A stretch of DNA of 25,843 bases from Candidatus Gastranaerophilales bacterium (GCA_910587175.1 CAJULH010000027.1:1-25843); one strand, 5' to 3'; counted from the first letter of the stretch, positions 14,394 through 23,663 are shown. Numbers and translations: made by a program. The notes: generated by a model not told the origin, from the sequence alone.

Positions 14394-14799
14394 AGATATT
14401 ATCTCCAAGGTAGTTTATAGGAAGGTGTTTTTTGTTTGCAATAGCATAGCATATGGCGTTTGTTTTACTGTGGGATATTGAAATTTTTAATTCTACTTTG
14501 TCTGAAAGATTTGGGTTTAAAACTCTGACTTCAGGTGCACCGTTTTTTGTATGGTAAACTTCAAAATCAGCATAGCTTACTGCATCGTATCCAAACGAAC
14601 ACACGGCTTTTAGACAAGCTTCCTTTGCGCAGTATCTTGCAGCAAGATGAGATGCAAAGTTTTTCTTTGAAAAACAGTATTCAATCTCATCTTTTGTAAA
14701 AATTCTCAAAACAAAAGGATTATTTTTGGTGTCGTATTTTTTAAATCTTTCAATCTCTTCTATATCAACACCGACGCCCAAAGATTTAAAATCACTCAA
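14374..14799 (-). CDS. acpS: Holo-[acyl-carrier-protein] synthase
   Basis: AcpS transfers the 4'-phosphopantetheine group from coenzyme A to the serine of apo-ACP, here presumably S36 of the acpP product in this window. The 141-residue size and motifs are typical: GVGVDIEEIERF at 8-19 with metal-binding D12, FTKDEIEYC, and AARYCAKEACLKA with E60 and K64, then ISISHSKTNAICYAIA near 106-121. The start is TTG (TTG AGT GAT), supported by AGAGG upstream; no ATG lies nearby. It heads a minus-strand operon with the sugar porter and DUF475 genes, functionally unrelated, which may simply use its promoter. Confidence 0.95.
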   Translation of the reverse strand: MSDFKSLGVGVDIEEIERFKKYDTKNNPFVLRIFTKDEIEYCFSKKNFASHLAARYCAKEACLKAVCSFGYDAVSYADFEVYHTKNGAPEVRVLNPNLSDKVELKISISHSKTNAICYAIANKKHLPINYLGDNIYGNAEI

Positions 14800-14836
14800 T
14801 TCCTCTTACCTCTGTCTATTGTGTATTATTATGTAT

Positions 14837-14865
14837 AGTTTACATTATTTTAAAATTCCTTGCAA
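14837..14865 (-). promoter_or_regulatory. Candidate acpS promoter
   Basis: On the minus strand TTGCAA (14860-14865), a 17-base spacer and TAAACT (14837-14842) form a sigma-70-like promoter. The -35 hexamer is the same as that of the acpP promoter. Confidence 0.5.
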
Positions 14866-14972
14866 ATCTTAACAATATTATGTTTTTGCTTCACTGCTTG
14901 CTTTTTATTTTGTTTTCTGTTATTTTATATTTTGTTAAGGCTGATATAAAACAAGATAATTGTTTTTTGGGA

Positions 14973-15001
14973 TTGTCAAATCAGCGGTTGGAGCTTATAA
15001 A
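14973..15001 (+). promoter_or_regulatory. Promoter of the SNF2 helicase gene
   Basis: TTGTCA (14973-14978), a 17-base spacer and TATAAA (14996-15001) form a good sigma-70 promoter, with a leader of about 38 bases. The rest of the 14800-15045 intergenic region is AT-rich with no gene seen. Confidence 0.65.
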
Positions 15002-15045
15002 CAAAGCATTTAGGTTATTTATTTAAAATTGTTAAAAGGAATTTT

Positions 15046-18000
15046 TTGAAGTATAAATTTAACCACAAATATATAAAAGAGAATGCTAAACCGGGCAGCT
15101 GGCGCCGGGGATACGAGTATTTTCAAAAGGGACAGGTTGCATCATCCGAGCTTAAAGACAGTGTTGTTAAGGCGCAGGTGAAGGGTAATTTTAAATCGCA
15201 CTATGATGTGACGCTGAAATTTAATAAAACCGGTATAAAACCCACCTGCAGCTGTCCTTTGGATGAGCCTTGGTGTAAACATGTTGTTGCCGTTGGTCTG
15301 AACGCATTAAAAGAACATCTTTGGGATGAGTATCTTTATGAAAAACATGATATCCAGCCTGTTTTTGAGGATGAAGATTTTCCAATGAAGGAAAATCCCG
15401 AGGGCGGATATATTTTCCACTTTAACCCGAAAAGACGTCAAAATTTCTTTTCCATTCTTGTTATGGATAGAAACACAAAAAGGGTAATGAGGGATTTAGA
15501 GGGTCCTCTGAAAGCCATCTTGGAGGCACAGAAAAATGATCCGGAATTCACTTTAAACGAAGCTCAGAAACTTGAAATTATGATGTTCAGGCTTCTTTTG
15601 AAACAATCGAGACTTGATAAAAAATCAGGCTGGTATGATATTCAGATAAATAAATTTGATGAATTTTTCAGAATGCTGTCAAAGCTTGAAGATGTTATAG
15701 ATGCCAAAACCCATAAAAAAATTCATTTTATGGATGAAACCTGGAAACTTTGTTTAAGTGTTAATATATCATATGTTGGGAATGTTTTATTATCTCTTTA
15801 TTGGAAGCGTCCGGATGATTCTGAAATTTATCCTTTTGAAGAGGTTCGCTATTTTTCCCGCCAGCTGAAATGGGGAAGATATAAAGATGTAATTTTCCCG
15901 ACTGACGTGCAGGTTTCAATTCTGCCGCAATATTTAACAAAAGCATCGTTTACGGATGTTAAAGATGCTGACGGCGGAAAATTTGTATATGAAGAATTGC
16001 CAAAACTTCGTGAGATGATGACAGTTGAACTTTCAAAGGAAATGGAAAGACTCGCCTTTGAGAAAAGACCCCCTAAATGTATTGTTGAATTGGGTGTGGA
16101 TTATGACCAGTCTTTAAAAGCATCCCTGGATTTTGAATATGACGGTGTAAGGGTGCCATATACTAGAACGCCGAAATCTCCATATGTTACAATTAAAGAC
16201 CCTGCAAAGGATTTGTTATATTGGGTAAAAAGAGATTCAGCCTTTGAACAGAGGGCATATCAGATGCTTCTTGCCTGTCGTTTTCATCCTATGCAGACAA
16301 ACAACCTTGCACTTGAAAAAGAAAATGCCATAGATTTTTACAATTATTATATTCAAAAAGCAGGAGACGGCTGGCAATTTATTGAAAAAGATGATATGTC
16401 ATTATACAAGCTTGCAACAAAACAACTGCAGCTTTGTGCCGATATCGATTTTGCGCCAAACACTACAAATATCTTTGAAATAGAGCTATATGGAGATGTT
16501 GATGGCGAGAGGATTGAGCTGGATAAGATTCAGGAGCTCGTATACGAAGGAGCGAAATATTACCAGGTCTTAGGAAAGGGTCAGGCTTCAATTCCCGTAG
16601 ATGATGTTTATTCTTTATTAAAATCTTTCAATACATATGATGCCTACAGAAATGAAGAAGACAAATTTATTGTAAAAACATACCGTGCCGGCGTTGTTTC
16701 TGAAATGGAAAATATGAAGGTGAAATTAAAGATGAGCCGGAAATTTTCAAAATTCTGGAAAGAAATTTCAACCTTTTCAAATATGGAAAATACGTCTCTT
16801 CCTAAATCAACCGTTGCAAGCCTTCGTGAATATCAGCAAAAGGGATACAGCTGGCTTTGGTTTTTATATAAATACGGGTTAAACGGTATTCTTGCAGATG
16901 ATATGGGGCTTGGTAAAACACTGCAAACTCTGACGCTTTTACAGAAGGCAAAAGAAAAGGACGGAAAAAAGACAAGTCTTGTTATCTGTCCGACATCTGT
17001 CGTGTTTAACTGGGAGAATGAAATTGAAAAATTTGCTCCGAATTTAAAATTTTTAAATCTTACCGGAGTGGACAGGAAATCTAAATTTAAAAATATTGAA
17101 AAATACGATATTGTAATTACAAGTTATGCGCTTATAAGACGCGATATTGAAGATTTTAAAAAGTTTGAATTCAGATATATTATTTTGGATGAATCCCAGA
17201 ATATTAAAAATTATCAAAGCCAAACATCAAAAGCCGTAAAGCTTTTAAATGCAAAGCATAAGCTCGCACTTTCAGGCACTCCTATTGAAAATAAACTTGA
17301 AGAATTGTGGAGTGTGTTTGATTTTCTTATGCCGGGCTTTTTGTTTGATGTTCCTGAATTTAACAACAGATATGTTTATCCGATTATGGAAAAGGAGGAT
17401 AAATCTGTTGAAAGACGCTTAAAGTCACAGATTTTCCCATTTATTTTAAGACGTATGAAAAGAGATGTTGCAAAAGATTTGCCTGATAAGATTGAATCTG
17501 TTGCATACTGTGAGCTTACACCGGACCAGAAAGATTTATATCTTCAGGTTCTTGATTCTACAAAAGAAGAATTATTTAAATCAATTGAAACAGTTGGCTT
17601 AGAGAAATCCAGAATGTCCATCTTCTCTGCCCTGTTAAGATTGAGACAGATATGCTGTCACCCAAGGTTATATGATACTGAAGGAAAACTTGGAATATCA
17701 GAGAGTGGAAAGTTTGAACATCTGCAGTCCATGCTTGAAGAAATAATTTCAGAAGGTCACAGAATATTATTATTCAGTCAATTTGTCGGTATGCTTGATA
17801 TCATTAAAGTTTGGCTTGAAACCAAAGGTATTAAACACGAATATCTTTCAGGAAAAACCAAAGACCGTCAGGCTGTTGTAGAAAGATTTAATACTGATTC
17901 TACGATTCCTATCTTCCTCGTATCCTTGAAAGCAGGCGGTACAGGATTGAATCTAACAGGGGCTGACTATGTAATCCATTATGACCCTTGGTGGAATCCT

Positions 18001-18216
18001 GCAGTTGAAGACCAAGCTACAGACAGAGCTTATCGTATTGGTCAAACCAAAAAAGTGTTTGTATACCGTTTAATTACAAAAGGCACCGTAGAAGAAAAGA
18101 TTCAAAGATTGAAATCCAAAAAACGTTCACTCGTGGATTCTGTAATTTCGGTTGACAGAAACATAGCTAAAACGCTTACATATCAGGATATTAAAGATAT
18201 TTTCTCAGTGGATTAA
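15046..18216 (+). CDS. SWIM zinc-finger SNF2-family helicase
   Basis: This 1056-residue Swi2/Snf2 ATPase is of the bacterial RapA/HepA-like superfamily 2 type, with an N-terminal SWIM zinc finger (CSCPLDEPWCKH, ligands C68, C70, C77, H79). Residues about 100-590 match the family's poorly characterised accessory region. The motor follows: motif I DDMGLGKT near 619-626, motif II DESQ near 714, motif III SGTPIENKLEELWSVFDFL, then the C-terminal helicase lobe with ILLFSQFVGMLDII, AGGTGLNLTGADYVIHYDPW and the ATRAYRIGQ-like motif VI. Such proteins use ATP to translocate on DNA and displace proteins or RNA polymerase; the target is not known here. The start is TTG with AAAAGGA five to six bases upstream. 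It is a single gene, convergent with the HD protein. Confidence 0.95.
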   Translation: MKYKFNHKYIKENAKPGSWRRGYEYFQKGQVASSELKDSVVKAQVKGNFKSHYDVTLKFNKTGIKPTCSCPLDEPWCKHVVAVGLNALKEHLWDEYLYEKHDIQPVFEDEDFPMKENPEGGYIFHFNPKRRQNFFSILVMDRNTKRVMRDLEGPLKAILEAQKNDPEFTLNEAQKLEIMMFRLLLKQSRLDKKSGWYDIQINKFDEFFRMLSKLEDVIDAKTHKKIHFMDETWKLCLSVNISYVGNVLLSLYWKRPDDSEIYPFEEVRYFSRQLKWGRYKDVIFPTDVQVSILPQYLTKASFTDVKDADGGKFVYEELPKLREMMTVELSKEMERLAFEKRPPKCIVELGVDYDQSLKASLDFEYDGVRVPYTRTPKSPYVTIKDPAKDLLYWVKRDSAFEQRAYQMLLACRFHPMQTNNLALEKENAIDFYNYYIQKAGDGWQFIEKDDMSLYKLATKQLQLCADIDFAPNTTNIFEIELYGDVDGERIELDKIQELVYEGAKYYQVLGKGQASIPVDDVYSLLKSFNTYDAYRNEEDKFIVKTYRAGVVSEMENMKVKLKMSRKFSKFWKEISTFSNMENTSLPKSTVASLREYQQKGYSWLWFLYKYGLNGILADDMGLGKTLQTLTLLQKAKEKDGKKTSLVICPTSVVFNWENEIEKFAPNLKFLNLTGVDRKSKFKNIEKYDIVITSYALIRRDIEDFKKFEFRYIILDESQNIKNYQSQTSKAVKLLNAKHKLALSGTPIENKLEELWSVFDFLMPGFLFDVPEFNNRYVYPIMEKEDKSVERRLKSQIFPFILRRMKRDVAKDLPDKIESVAYCELTPDQKDLYLQVLDSTKEELFKSIETVGLEKSRMSIFSALLRLRQICCHPRLYDTEGKLGISESGKFEHLQSMLEEIISEGHRILLFSQFVGMLDIIKVWLETKGIKHEYLSGKTKDRQAVVERFNTDSTIPIFLVSLKAGGTGLNLTGADYVIHYDPWWNPAVEDQATDRAYRIGQTKKVFVYRLITKGTVEEKIQRLKSKKRSLVDSVISVDRNIAKTLTYQDIKDIFSVD

Positions 18217-18254
18217 ACTTTTGTATTTTAAATGTACGCCGGGAATGATTTTAG

Positions 18255-19325
18255 CTACAATTTTACGTCAAATTTTGCTTCTACAGCTTTTCTCATTGGT
18301 CTTTGCTGTTTATTGTTTAAAAGATACGAAAAAGCATTATTTATAAAATCCGAAGTTGCAGCAAGGTCTGCTGATGACATAATTAATGCCATTGTATAAT
18401 CTGAGGGCTTGTCATAGTCTGCAATAAGTCTGTCGACAATATCTTTTGAAGCATTAGAATTATTATACCATTGAAGCCACTGATGGTTTTTAATGTTTTT
18501 CAAAACTTTGGTTCTAATGTCGGGTGATAATTTGTATTTATCTATAAAAGATAACGCGAGCCTATGTGATACGATAGGATGTTCAGGGTCTGTAACACCT
18601 TCTTTTTTGCCTATGTCATGAAACAGGGCGGTCATTTTTAAAATAAATTTATCATCATCAGATAAGTTTTTATATTCGGGGTGGTTTATAATGTTACAAA
18701 GTACCATTAAAGAGTGGATATCAACACTGTAATCGTGATTTCCATGCTGCTTTTTACCTATTATATTTATAAATTCGGGTGCCCCTTTAATTACGGTATT
18801 TAATGCTTCATCAAGGTATTCATTTCCTGTATTAACACTATTTTGATACAAAAATTTGTAGCATTCATCATATATGCGTTTTTGTGTTTTATCATTCAAG
18901 TTGAGTTTTTCCGGGTCGAGAATTCCGTTATATCCTGCTATTTTATTTGAATAAGGCGCACGTGTAAGCTCTATGCCAAGCTTTGTCAAAATAGCTGTTT
19001 TGCCCTCTCTATCTATGCTTCGGAGTATTGTTTCTAGATTGTTTACAAATTTCTTTCTCGGGTATGATAAAGGCAGTCCCTCTTTTGAAAATGAAGAAAG
19101 CAAAGCGGAATTTTCTTTTATTGTGTTTTCAAAAGCTGAAAAATCAGAGTCAGAGGACGTAGATTCGGTCAATGTATTTATAAAATCTTCTCTTTTAATA
19201 TACCGGTTAAAATTTGGAATATATAAATCATTTACAGGTTTGCTGTTTGATTTTACCCCGGTACTGTTCGTTAAAGCTTTCTTTATTGTTTTTACAGGGT
19301 GCAGATTTATATTAATTTTTAGCAT
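18255..19325 (-). CDS. HD-domain phosphohydrolase-like protein
   Basis: The 356-residue protein has an unrecognised N-terminal half and an HD domain in about 195-335. The metal-site pattern is readable: H204 in DIHSLMVL, H236-D237 in ALFHDIGKKEG, H254 in the PIVSHRLAL helix, H281 in KNHQWLQW and D320 in SSADLAA. The layout resembles HD domains of CCA-adding enzymes and ppGpp or cyclic-nucleotide hydrolases. These use one or two metals to hydrolyse phosphate esters; the substrate is unknown. No membrane segment or signal peptide is seen. AAAGGAG precedes the ATG. It lies 47 bases after dnaE in the same direction and could be co-transcribed; it converges on the SNF2 gene with only 38 bases between. 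Confidence 0.82.
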   Translation of the reverse strand: MLKININLHPVKTIKKALTNSTGVKSNSKPVNDLYIPNFNRYIKREDFINTLTESTSSDSDFSAFENTIKENSALLSSFSKEGLPLSYPRKKFVNNLETILRSIDREGKTAILTKLGIELTRAPYSNKIAGYNGILDPEKLNLNDKTQKRIYDECYKFLYQNSVNTGNEYLDEALNTVIKGAPEFINIIGKKQHGNHDYSVDIHSLMVLCNIINHPEYKNLSDDDKFILKMTALFHDIGKKEGVTDPEHPIVSHRLALSFIDKYKLSPDIRTKVLKNIKNHQWLQWYNNSNASKDIVDRLIADYDKPSDYTMALIMSSADLAATSDFINNAFSYLLNNKQQRPMRKAVEAKFDVKL

Positions 19326-19372
19326 ATTTTCTCCTTTTATGACTTCTTAAACCATATAAAAGAAAAAAATTG

Positions 19373-22300
19373 CTATTTATTTAGAGACCTTATTGCAAGC
19401 TCCACCTTGCCCTTAAATGCATTTGAAATAACATTTTTTACATCAGAACCAGCATTTACCCAAAGGTGTTTGTTTGTTAATATCTGCACCCTGTGGTCAT
19501 CATTTGGGCTTTCTTCGTCTTTAAAATCAACTACTACAGGGTCATCCCCGTTATTTTTTGCCAAAAGCTCCTTTAAATATATCAATTCTTCAAACTGTAA
19601 ATCCTCAAGAAATCTTAACGTTACAAGGTTAACATTTTCAATAGGCTTTACCTCTTGAACTATTAAGTTTATCTCATCTTCTCTTTGTTGAACCTTTGCT
19701 GTCATTATGATTTTTTCTTCACTTTGAATCATTTGACCAAATTTTTCAACAGATTTCGGGAAGGTAACAAATTCAACACGTCCGCCGGATAAATCTTCAA
19801 TCATGCCGGTTTTCAAGATTTTTGACGGATCTTTTCTTGTCGGTTTTGCAGCAACGCGGCTCAAAAGCCCGCAAATTGTTACAGTTTTATCATTTACAGG
19901 GTTTTGTAAAATATCTGAAATTGTGTCTGTAGTCAAATATTTTAAGGTATCCCTGATACTTGAAAGCGGATGGGATGTAACATAAATTCCCATTAAATCG
20001 TGTTCAAACTGTTGAATTTCGGTATCTAAAAACTCATCGTTCGAATCGCCCGTGAGTTCAAAAGTAGGAATCCCTAAATCCTGCGCTGCATCGCCAAGCC
20101 CTGCAAAAAGACTCACCTGACCGGCACTTTGGGCATTTCTTTTATTATAAACATCCTTTAAAACCCGGTCGTAGTTTTCCATAAGCTGCTTTCTGCTTTT
20201 TTCAACTCCTGAAAATGCTCCAACTTTAATTAAGGCTTCAAGGGTTAATTTATTCAGGCTTCTGCCATCCATTCTGGAACAGTAATCATAAAAACTTTCA
20301 AATTCCTTTTCCTTTCTCTGTTCCATAATAAGCTCAACTACGCCCCTGCCCACGTTTTTAACAGAAGCAAGACCAAAGCGGATATTGTCTCCATCCGGTG
20401 TAAAATCTGCATCGGATTTGTTTACATCGGGCGGCAATACCTGAATTCCAAGAGACTGGCATTGCAGAATGTATTGCTGGGTTTTTTCCTGGTTATCGGA
20501 CTGCGATGTTAAAATTGCCGCCATCCATTCAACAGGATAATGCGCCTTTAGATAAGCTGTTTGATATGCTACAAAAGCATAAGCTGAAGAGTGGGCTTTA
20601 TTAAAGCAGTATTTTGCGAAACTTTCAATCTGCTCAAACAGAGTATTTGCAGCATTTTCGCTCATCCCTTTGTTTGCAGATGCTTTTACAAAACGCTCTT
20701 TCTGCTCTGCCATCTGTTGTAATTTCTTTTTACCCATCATGCGGCGCACCATATCTGCATCGCCGAGCGAATAATCTGCAAGAGTTTGGAAAATCTGCAT
20801 AATCTGCTCTTGATACAAAATTGTGCCGTAAGTATCTTTCAAAATATTCTTTAAAAGCGGATGTGCAAATTCAATCTTTTGACGACCATGTTTTCTGTCA
20901 ACAAAATCGTCCACCATGCCTGCTTCCAAAGGTCCCGGACGAAACAGCGCAACAAGAGCGCCCAAGTCTTCAAACACTGACGGTTTTAGCCTTTTAACAA
21001 GTGCCTTCATACCGGGAGATTCAAGCTGGAATACGCCGTCTGTCTCCCCTCTTTTTAAAAGTTCAAATGTTTTTTCATCATTAAGAGGAATCTTGTTTAT
21101 TTTAACATCTTTTCCTGTACGCTTTTTTACCATATCAATGCAGTCTCTTATGATGGTTAAAGTTTCAAGACCAAGGAAGTCCATCTTTAACAGACCGATT
21201 TTTTCAATACCTGCCATGGGATATTGGGTTGTGGTGGATTTTTCTTTTGAAAGAGCAACAGGAATAATATCACTCATAGGCTTTGGCGCAATAATAACAC
21301 CAGCAGCGTGTGTACCTACCTGGTTTTTAAGACCTTCAATGTGCAGTGCTTCATCAATTAAACTTTTTGCCCGTGGGTCGGAATCGTGAAGCTGTCTGAA
21401 TTCTGTTCCATCTGCAAGGGCATCTTTCAGCTTCGTTCCCGGGACTGACGGAATCATTGCAGCCCACTTGTTTGCGGTTGAAAAATCAACATCATATACC
21501 CTGGCAACAGCTTTTAGTGCAGCTTTTGCAGCAAGTGTACCAAATGTGATAATCTGACATACATGGTCTGCGCCCCATCTGCTTGAAACATAGTCTATAA
21601 CTTCGCCGCGGCGTCTTTTGCAAAAGTCAATGTCTATATCAGGCATTGAAATACGTTCAGGATTTAAGAATCTTTCAAACAAGAGATTGTGCTCAATCGG
21701 GTCAAGTTCTGTTATCCCGAGAGAGTATGCAACAATACTTCCTGCTGCAGAGCCTCTGCCTGGACCTACCGGAATATCGTGTTCTTTTGCCCAGTTGATA
21801 AAATCCCAGGTTAAAAGGAAGTATGCAGGAAAGCCCATATTAAAGATTACGCTTTTTTCATATTCATATCTTTCCATAATGCTCTCAGGAATCGGGTCTC
21901 CATATCTTTCTTTTAGACCCTTTTTGCAGAGAACATCAAAATATTCTTCTTCGGATAAATTGTCAGGGCAAGGGTATTTTGGCAGATATTCCTTTGTTTT
22001 GCCAAATTCAAGTTTGTCCATTTGGAAATCAACCTTATCAGCAATTTCAACCGTATTTTCTATGCATTTATTGAAATAATCTTCATCCATCCAGTCGAAT
22101 GCTTTTCGAAGTTCTTCCACGGTTTTTACATAAAACTCGTTTACGGAAAATTTAAATCTGTTTGAATCATTTTTGGAAGATTTTGTTTGCTCGCAAAGAA
22201 GGGTGTCATGCCAGAGGGCGTCTTCCGCTCTTAAATAATGTGAGTCGTTTGTAATGACAGTTTTTATGCTATATTTTTCTGCCATCTTCATAAGAAACGG

Positions 22301-22900
22301 GTTTGAACTTTTTTGTTCATCAAGTCCGTGGTCTTGAAGTTCGATATAATAATCGTCGCCAAAAAGGTTTTGATAATATTTAACCCTTTCTTCGGCTTCT
22401 TCTTCCTTACCGTCCAGAAAATTCCTTGCAACTTCACCCTGAATGCAGGCTGAAAGACAGATAATTCCATCTTTGTATTTTTCTAAAATTTCATGGTTTA
22501 TACGGGGTTTGTAATAATAAGCATCAGTTGATGCGATTGAGTCCATTCTGCAAAGGTTGTGGTATCCTTCCTGGTTTTTTGCCAAAAGGACAAGGTGAAA
22601 CATTGTTTTTTTGCTTCTATCCTCTAATACATCTCCGTCACAAACATAAAATTCGCATCCTATGATTGGCTTTACGCCTTCAATTTTCTTTTTAAATTCC
22701 TGTTCTTCTTCAGAAAGCATGTGGGATAGAAGCTCGTTTTTTGCAATAAACATATCGGCGCAGCCAAACATTGTGCCGTGGTCTGTGATTGCAACAGCAG
22801 GCATATTGTTTTCAGCGGCAAATTTAAAAAGGTCGGGAATTCTTATTGCTCCATCCAAAAGACTGTATTCTGTGTGTAGATGCAAAGGAACATATTTCAT
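19373..22900 (-). CDS. dnaE: DNA polymerase III alpha subunit
   Basis: This is the replicative polymerase catalytic subunit. The 1175-residue length is typical of DnaE1. The N-terminal PHP domain begins with LHLHTEYSLLDGA and ITDHGTMFG and keeps its histidines. The palm active site PDIDIDF is near 418-424, preceded by GPGRGSAAGS, the glycine-rich nucleotide-binding region. GDADMVRRMMGKKK and FNKAHSSAYAFVAYQTAYLKAHYP mark the fingers. A helix-hairpin-helix region lies around 850-900 and an OB-fold (TVTICGLLSR onward) near 1010-1090. It starts at ATG with a GGGGG upstream. No intein or split is seen. An inverted repeat lies about 40-60 bases before the start. Confidence 0.98.
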   Translation of the reverse strand: MKYVPLHLHTEYSLLDGAIRIPDLFKFAAENNMPAVAITDHGTMFGCADMFIAKNELLSHMLSEEEQEFKKKIEGVKPIIGCEFYVCDGDVLEDRSKKTMFHLVLLAKNQEGYHNLCRMDSIASTDAYYYKPRINHEILEKYKDGIICLSACIQGEVARNFLDGKEEEAEERVKYYQNLFGDDYYIELQDHGLDEQKSSNPFLMKMAEKYSIKTVITNDSHYLRAEDALWHDTLLCEQTKSSKNDSNRFKFSVNEFYVKTVEELRKAFDWMDEDYFNKCIENTVEIADKVDFQMDKLEFGKTKEYLPKYPCPDNLSEEEYFDVLCKKGLKERYGDPIPESIMERYEYEKSVIFNMGFPAYFLLTWDFINWAKEHDIPVGPGRGSAAGSIVAYSLGITELDPIEHNLLFERFLNPERISMPDIDIDFCKRRRGEVIDYVSSRWGADHVCQIITFGTLAAKAALKAVARVYDVDFSTANKWAAMIPSVPGTKLKDALADGTEFRQLHDSDPRAKSLIDEALHIEGLKNQVGTHAAGVIIAPKPMSDIIPVALSKEKSTTTQYPMAGIEKIGLLKMDFLGLETLTIIRDCIDMVKKRTGKDVKINKIPLNDEKTFELLKRGETDGVFQLESPGMKALVKRLKPSVFEDLGALVALFRPGPLEAGMVDDFVDRKHGRQKIEFAHPLLKNILKDTYGTILYQEQIMQIFQTLADYSLGDADMVRRMMGKKKLQQMAEQKERFVKASANKGMSENAANTLFEQIESFAKYCFNKAHSSAYAFVAYQTAYLKAHYPVEWMAAILTSQSDNQEKTQQYILQCQSLGIQVLPPDVNKSDADFTPDGDNIRFGLASVKNVGRGVVELIMEQRKEKEFESFYDYCSRMDGRSLNKLTLEALIKVGAFSGVEKSRKQLMENYDRVLKDVYNKRNAQSAGQVSLFAGLGDAAQDLGIPTFELTGDSNDEFLDTEIQQFEHDLMGIYVTSHPLSSIRDTLKYLTTDTISDILQNPVNDKTVTICGLLSRVAAKPTRKDPSKILKTGMIEDLSGGRVEFVTFPKSVEKFGQMIQSEEKIIMTAKVQQREDEINLIVQEVKPIENVNLVTLRFLEDLQFEELIYLKELLAKNNGDDPVVVDFKDEESPNDDHRVQILTNKHLWVNAGSDVKNVISNAFKGKVELAIRSLNK

Positions 22901-22937
22901 TAAAACCCCCGAAATTTCCAGATTTTTTGCAGTTTAC

Positions 22938-22961
22938 CGCAATTTTTGCATTTTTATTGCG
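22938..22961 (-). promoter_or_regulatory. Inverted repeat upstream of dnaE
   Basis: CGCAAT (22938-22943) and ATTGCG (22956-22961) form a 6-bp dyad with a 12-base spacer, lying 38-61 bases before the dnaE start. No clear promoter hexamers were found around it. It could be an operator for dnaE, but the evidence is only the symmetry. Confidence 0.3.
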
Positions 22962-23021
22962 ACTGTAATAACTTTTTACCACAAAAAATAATTAAGAAGG
23001 GTAACGATTATGGCATGGAAA

Positions 23022-23129
23022 CTATTTTTTTGATGATTTTTTTTCAGGTAAAAATGTTCCGTAAAACATTGCACCGATTGCAATAGCCATTGAAAAACCT
23101 ATACTTATTATAATAAAGTTTTCAAACAT
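23022..23129 (-). CDS. Small single-span membrane protein, 35 residues
   Basis: This short frame encodes a short N-terminus, one hydrophobic segment at about 5-28 (Ile/Ala/Gly-rich) and a Lys/Ser-rich tail that is probably cytoplasmic. The start is convincing: GAGGAAG lies within the end of the preceding gene, whose stop codon TAA is immediately followed by this ATG, with no bases between. That arrangement implies translational coupling to the 71-residue membrane protein. I do not recognise the family. It may be a small accessory subunit of a membrane complex or partner of its upstream neighbour. Confidence 0.65.
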   Translation of the reverse strand: MFENFIIISIGFSMAIAIGAMFYGTFLPEKKSSKK

Positions 23130-23345
23130 TTAATCTTCCTCAAATCTATTTAAATAATATCTTATTTTATAAACTGATATAGCTAAAATTATAGAAATTG
23201 CTGCAATAGCAATTTCATTAAGTATAATGACTGCTTTTTGCGGGAAATTAAAGTTTGAAACAAGCCAGCCAATACAAGCAGCAAGGGCAGTTGTGGCAAT
23301 GGTAAATAGCAATTTATACCAACTTTTTTTCTTTGCATAAATCAT
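23130..23345 (-). CDS. Small two-span membrane protein, 71 residues
   Basis: A Lys-rich N-terminus is followed by two likely membrane helices at about 12-30 and 37-60, then a charged RYYLNRFEED end. The positive N-terminus suggests both termini are cytoplasmic. No family is recognised. The Shine-Dalgarno region is weak (an AGAATAAA stretch upstream). It sits 48 bases after yidD in the same direction and abuts the 35-residue membrane protein with no gap, so the pair is probably one functional unit. Nothing in the sequence shows what they do. Confidence 0.65.
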   Translation of the reverse strand: MIYAKKKSWYKLLFTIATTALAACIGWLVSNFNFPQKAVIILNEIAIAAISIILAISVYKIRYYLNRFEED

Positions 23346-23393
23346 TGTTCATAATATTTATTCTATCATAAAAAAGCTTATAAATTATACTTT

Positions 23394-23663
23394 CTACGGT
23401 ACTGGGTCGTAACCGCCGGGGTTTCCCGGATGACATTTTAAAATTCTTTTAATTCCCAAATATAATCCTTTTAAAACCCCGTATTTTTCAATGGCTTCCA
23501 TTGTATATTTTGAGCAGGTGGGCTGAAAGCGGCACACAGAGGGGGTAAATTTTGAAAAGAATCTGTATATGTTGATAAGTCTTATTATTGCAGTTTTTAA
23601 CACTGCGCAAAGCACCTTAAATGTTTCAACGAATAATAATTTAAACCACTGAAAAGTTTTCAT
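23394..23663 (-). CDS. yidD: Membrane protein insertion efficiency factor YidD
   Basis: YidD is a small, membrane-associated protein that aids YidC-dependent insertion of inner-membrane proteins. From the preferred start it has 89 residues with the conserved core CRFQPTCSKYTMEAI (C44, C50) and C-terminal CHPGNPGGYDPVP (C77). The N-terminus is an amphipathic or hydrophobic stretch. A GTG at 23672 is also in frame, but the ATG at 23663 overlaps the upstream stop as ATGA, with GGA just before it, so coupled translation from ATG is more likely. YidD usually lies between rnpA and yidC; here it follows a PurD-like gene, so it has moved out of the classical rpmH-rnpA-yidD-yidC cluster. Confidence 0.95.
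   Translation of the reverse strand: MKTFQWFKLLFVETFKVLCAVLKTAIIRLINIYRFFSKFTPSVCRFQPTCSKYTMEAIEKYGVLKGLYLGIKRILKCHPGNPGGYDPVP

Noticed and set aside
23010..23035. Plus-strand 7-codon frame (MAWKLFF) with AAGGG upstream, opposite the 35-residue gene
   Set aside because: Too short to judge and ends in a T-run; the minus-strand small gene explains the region better.
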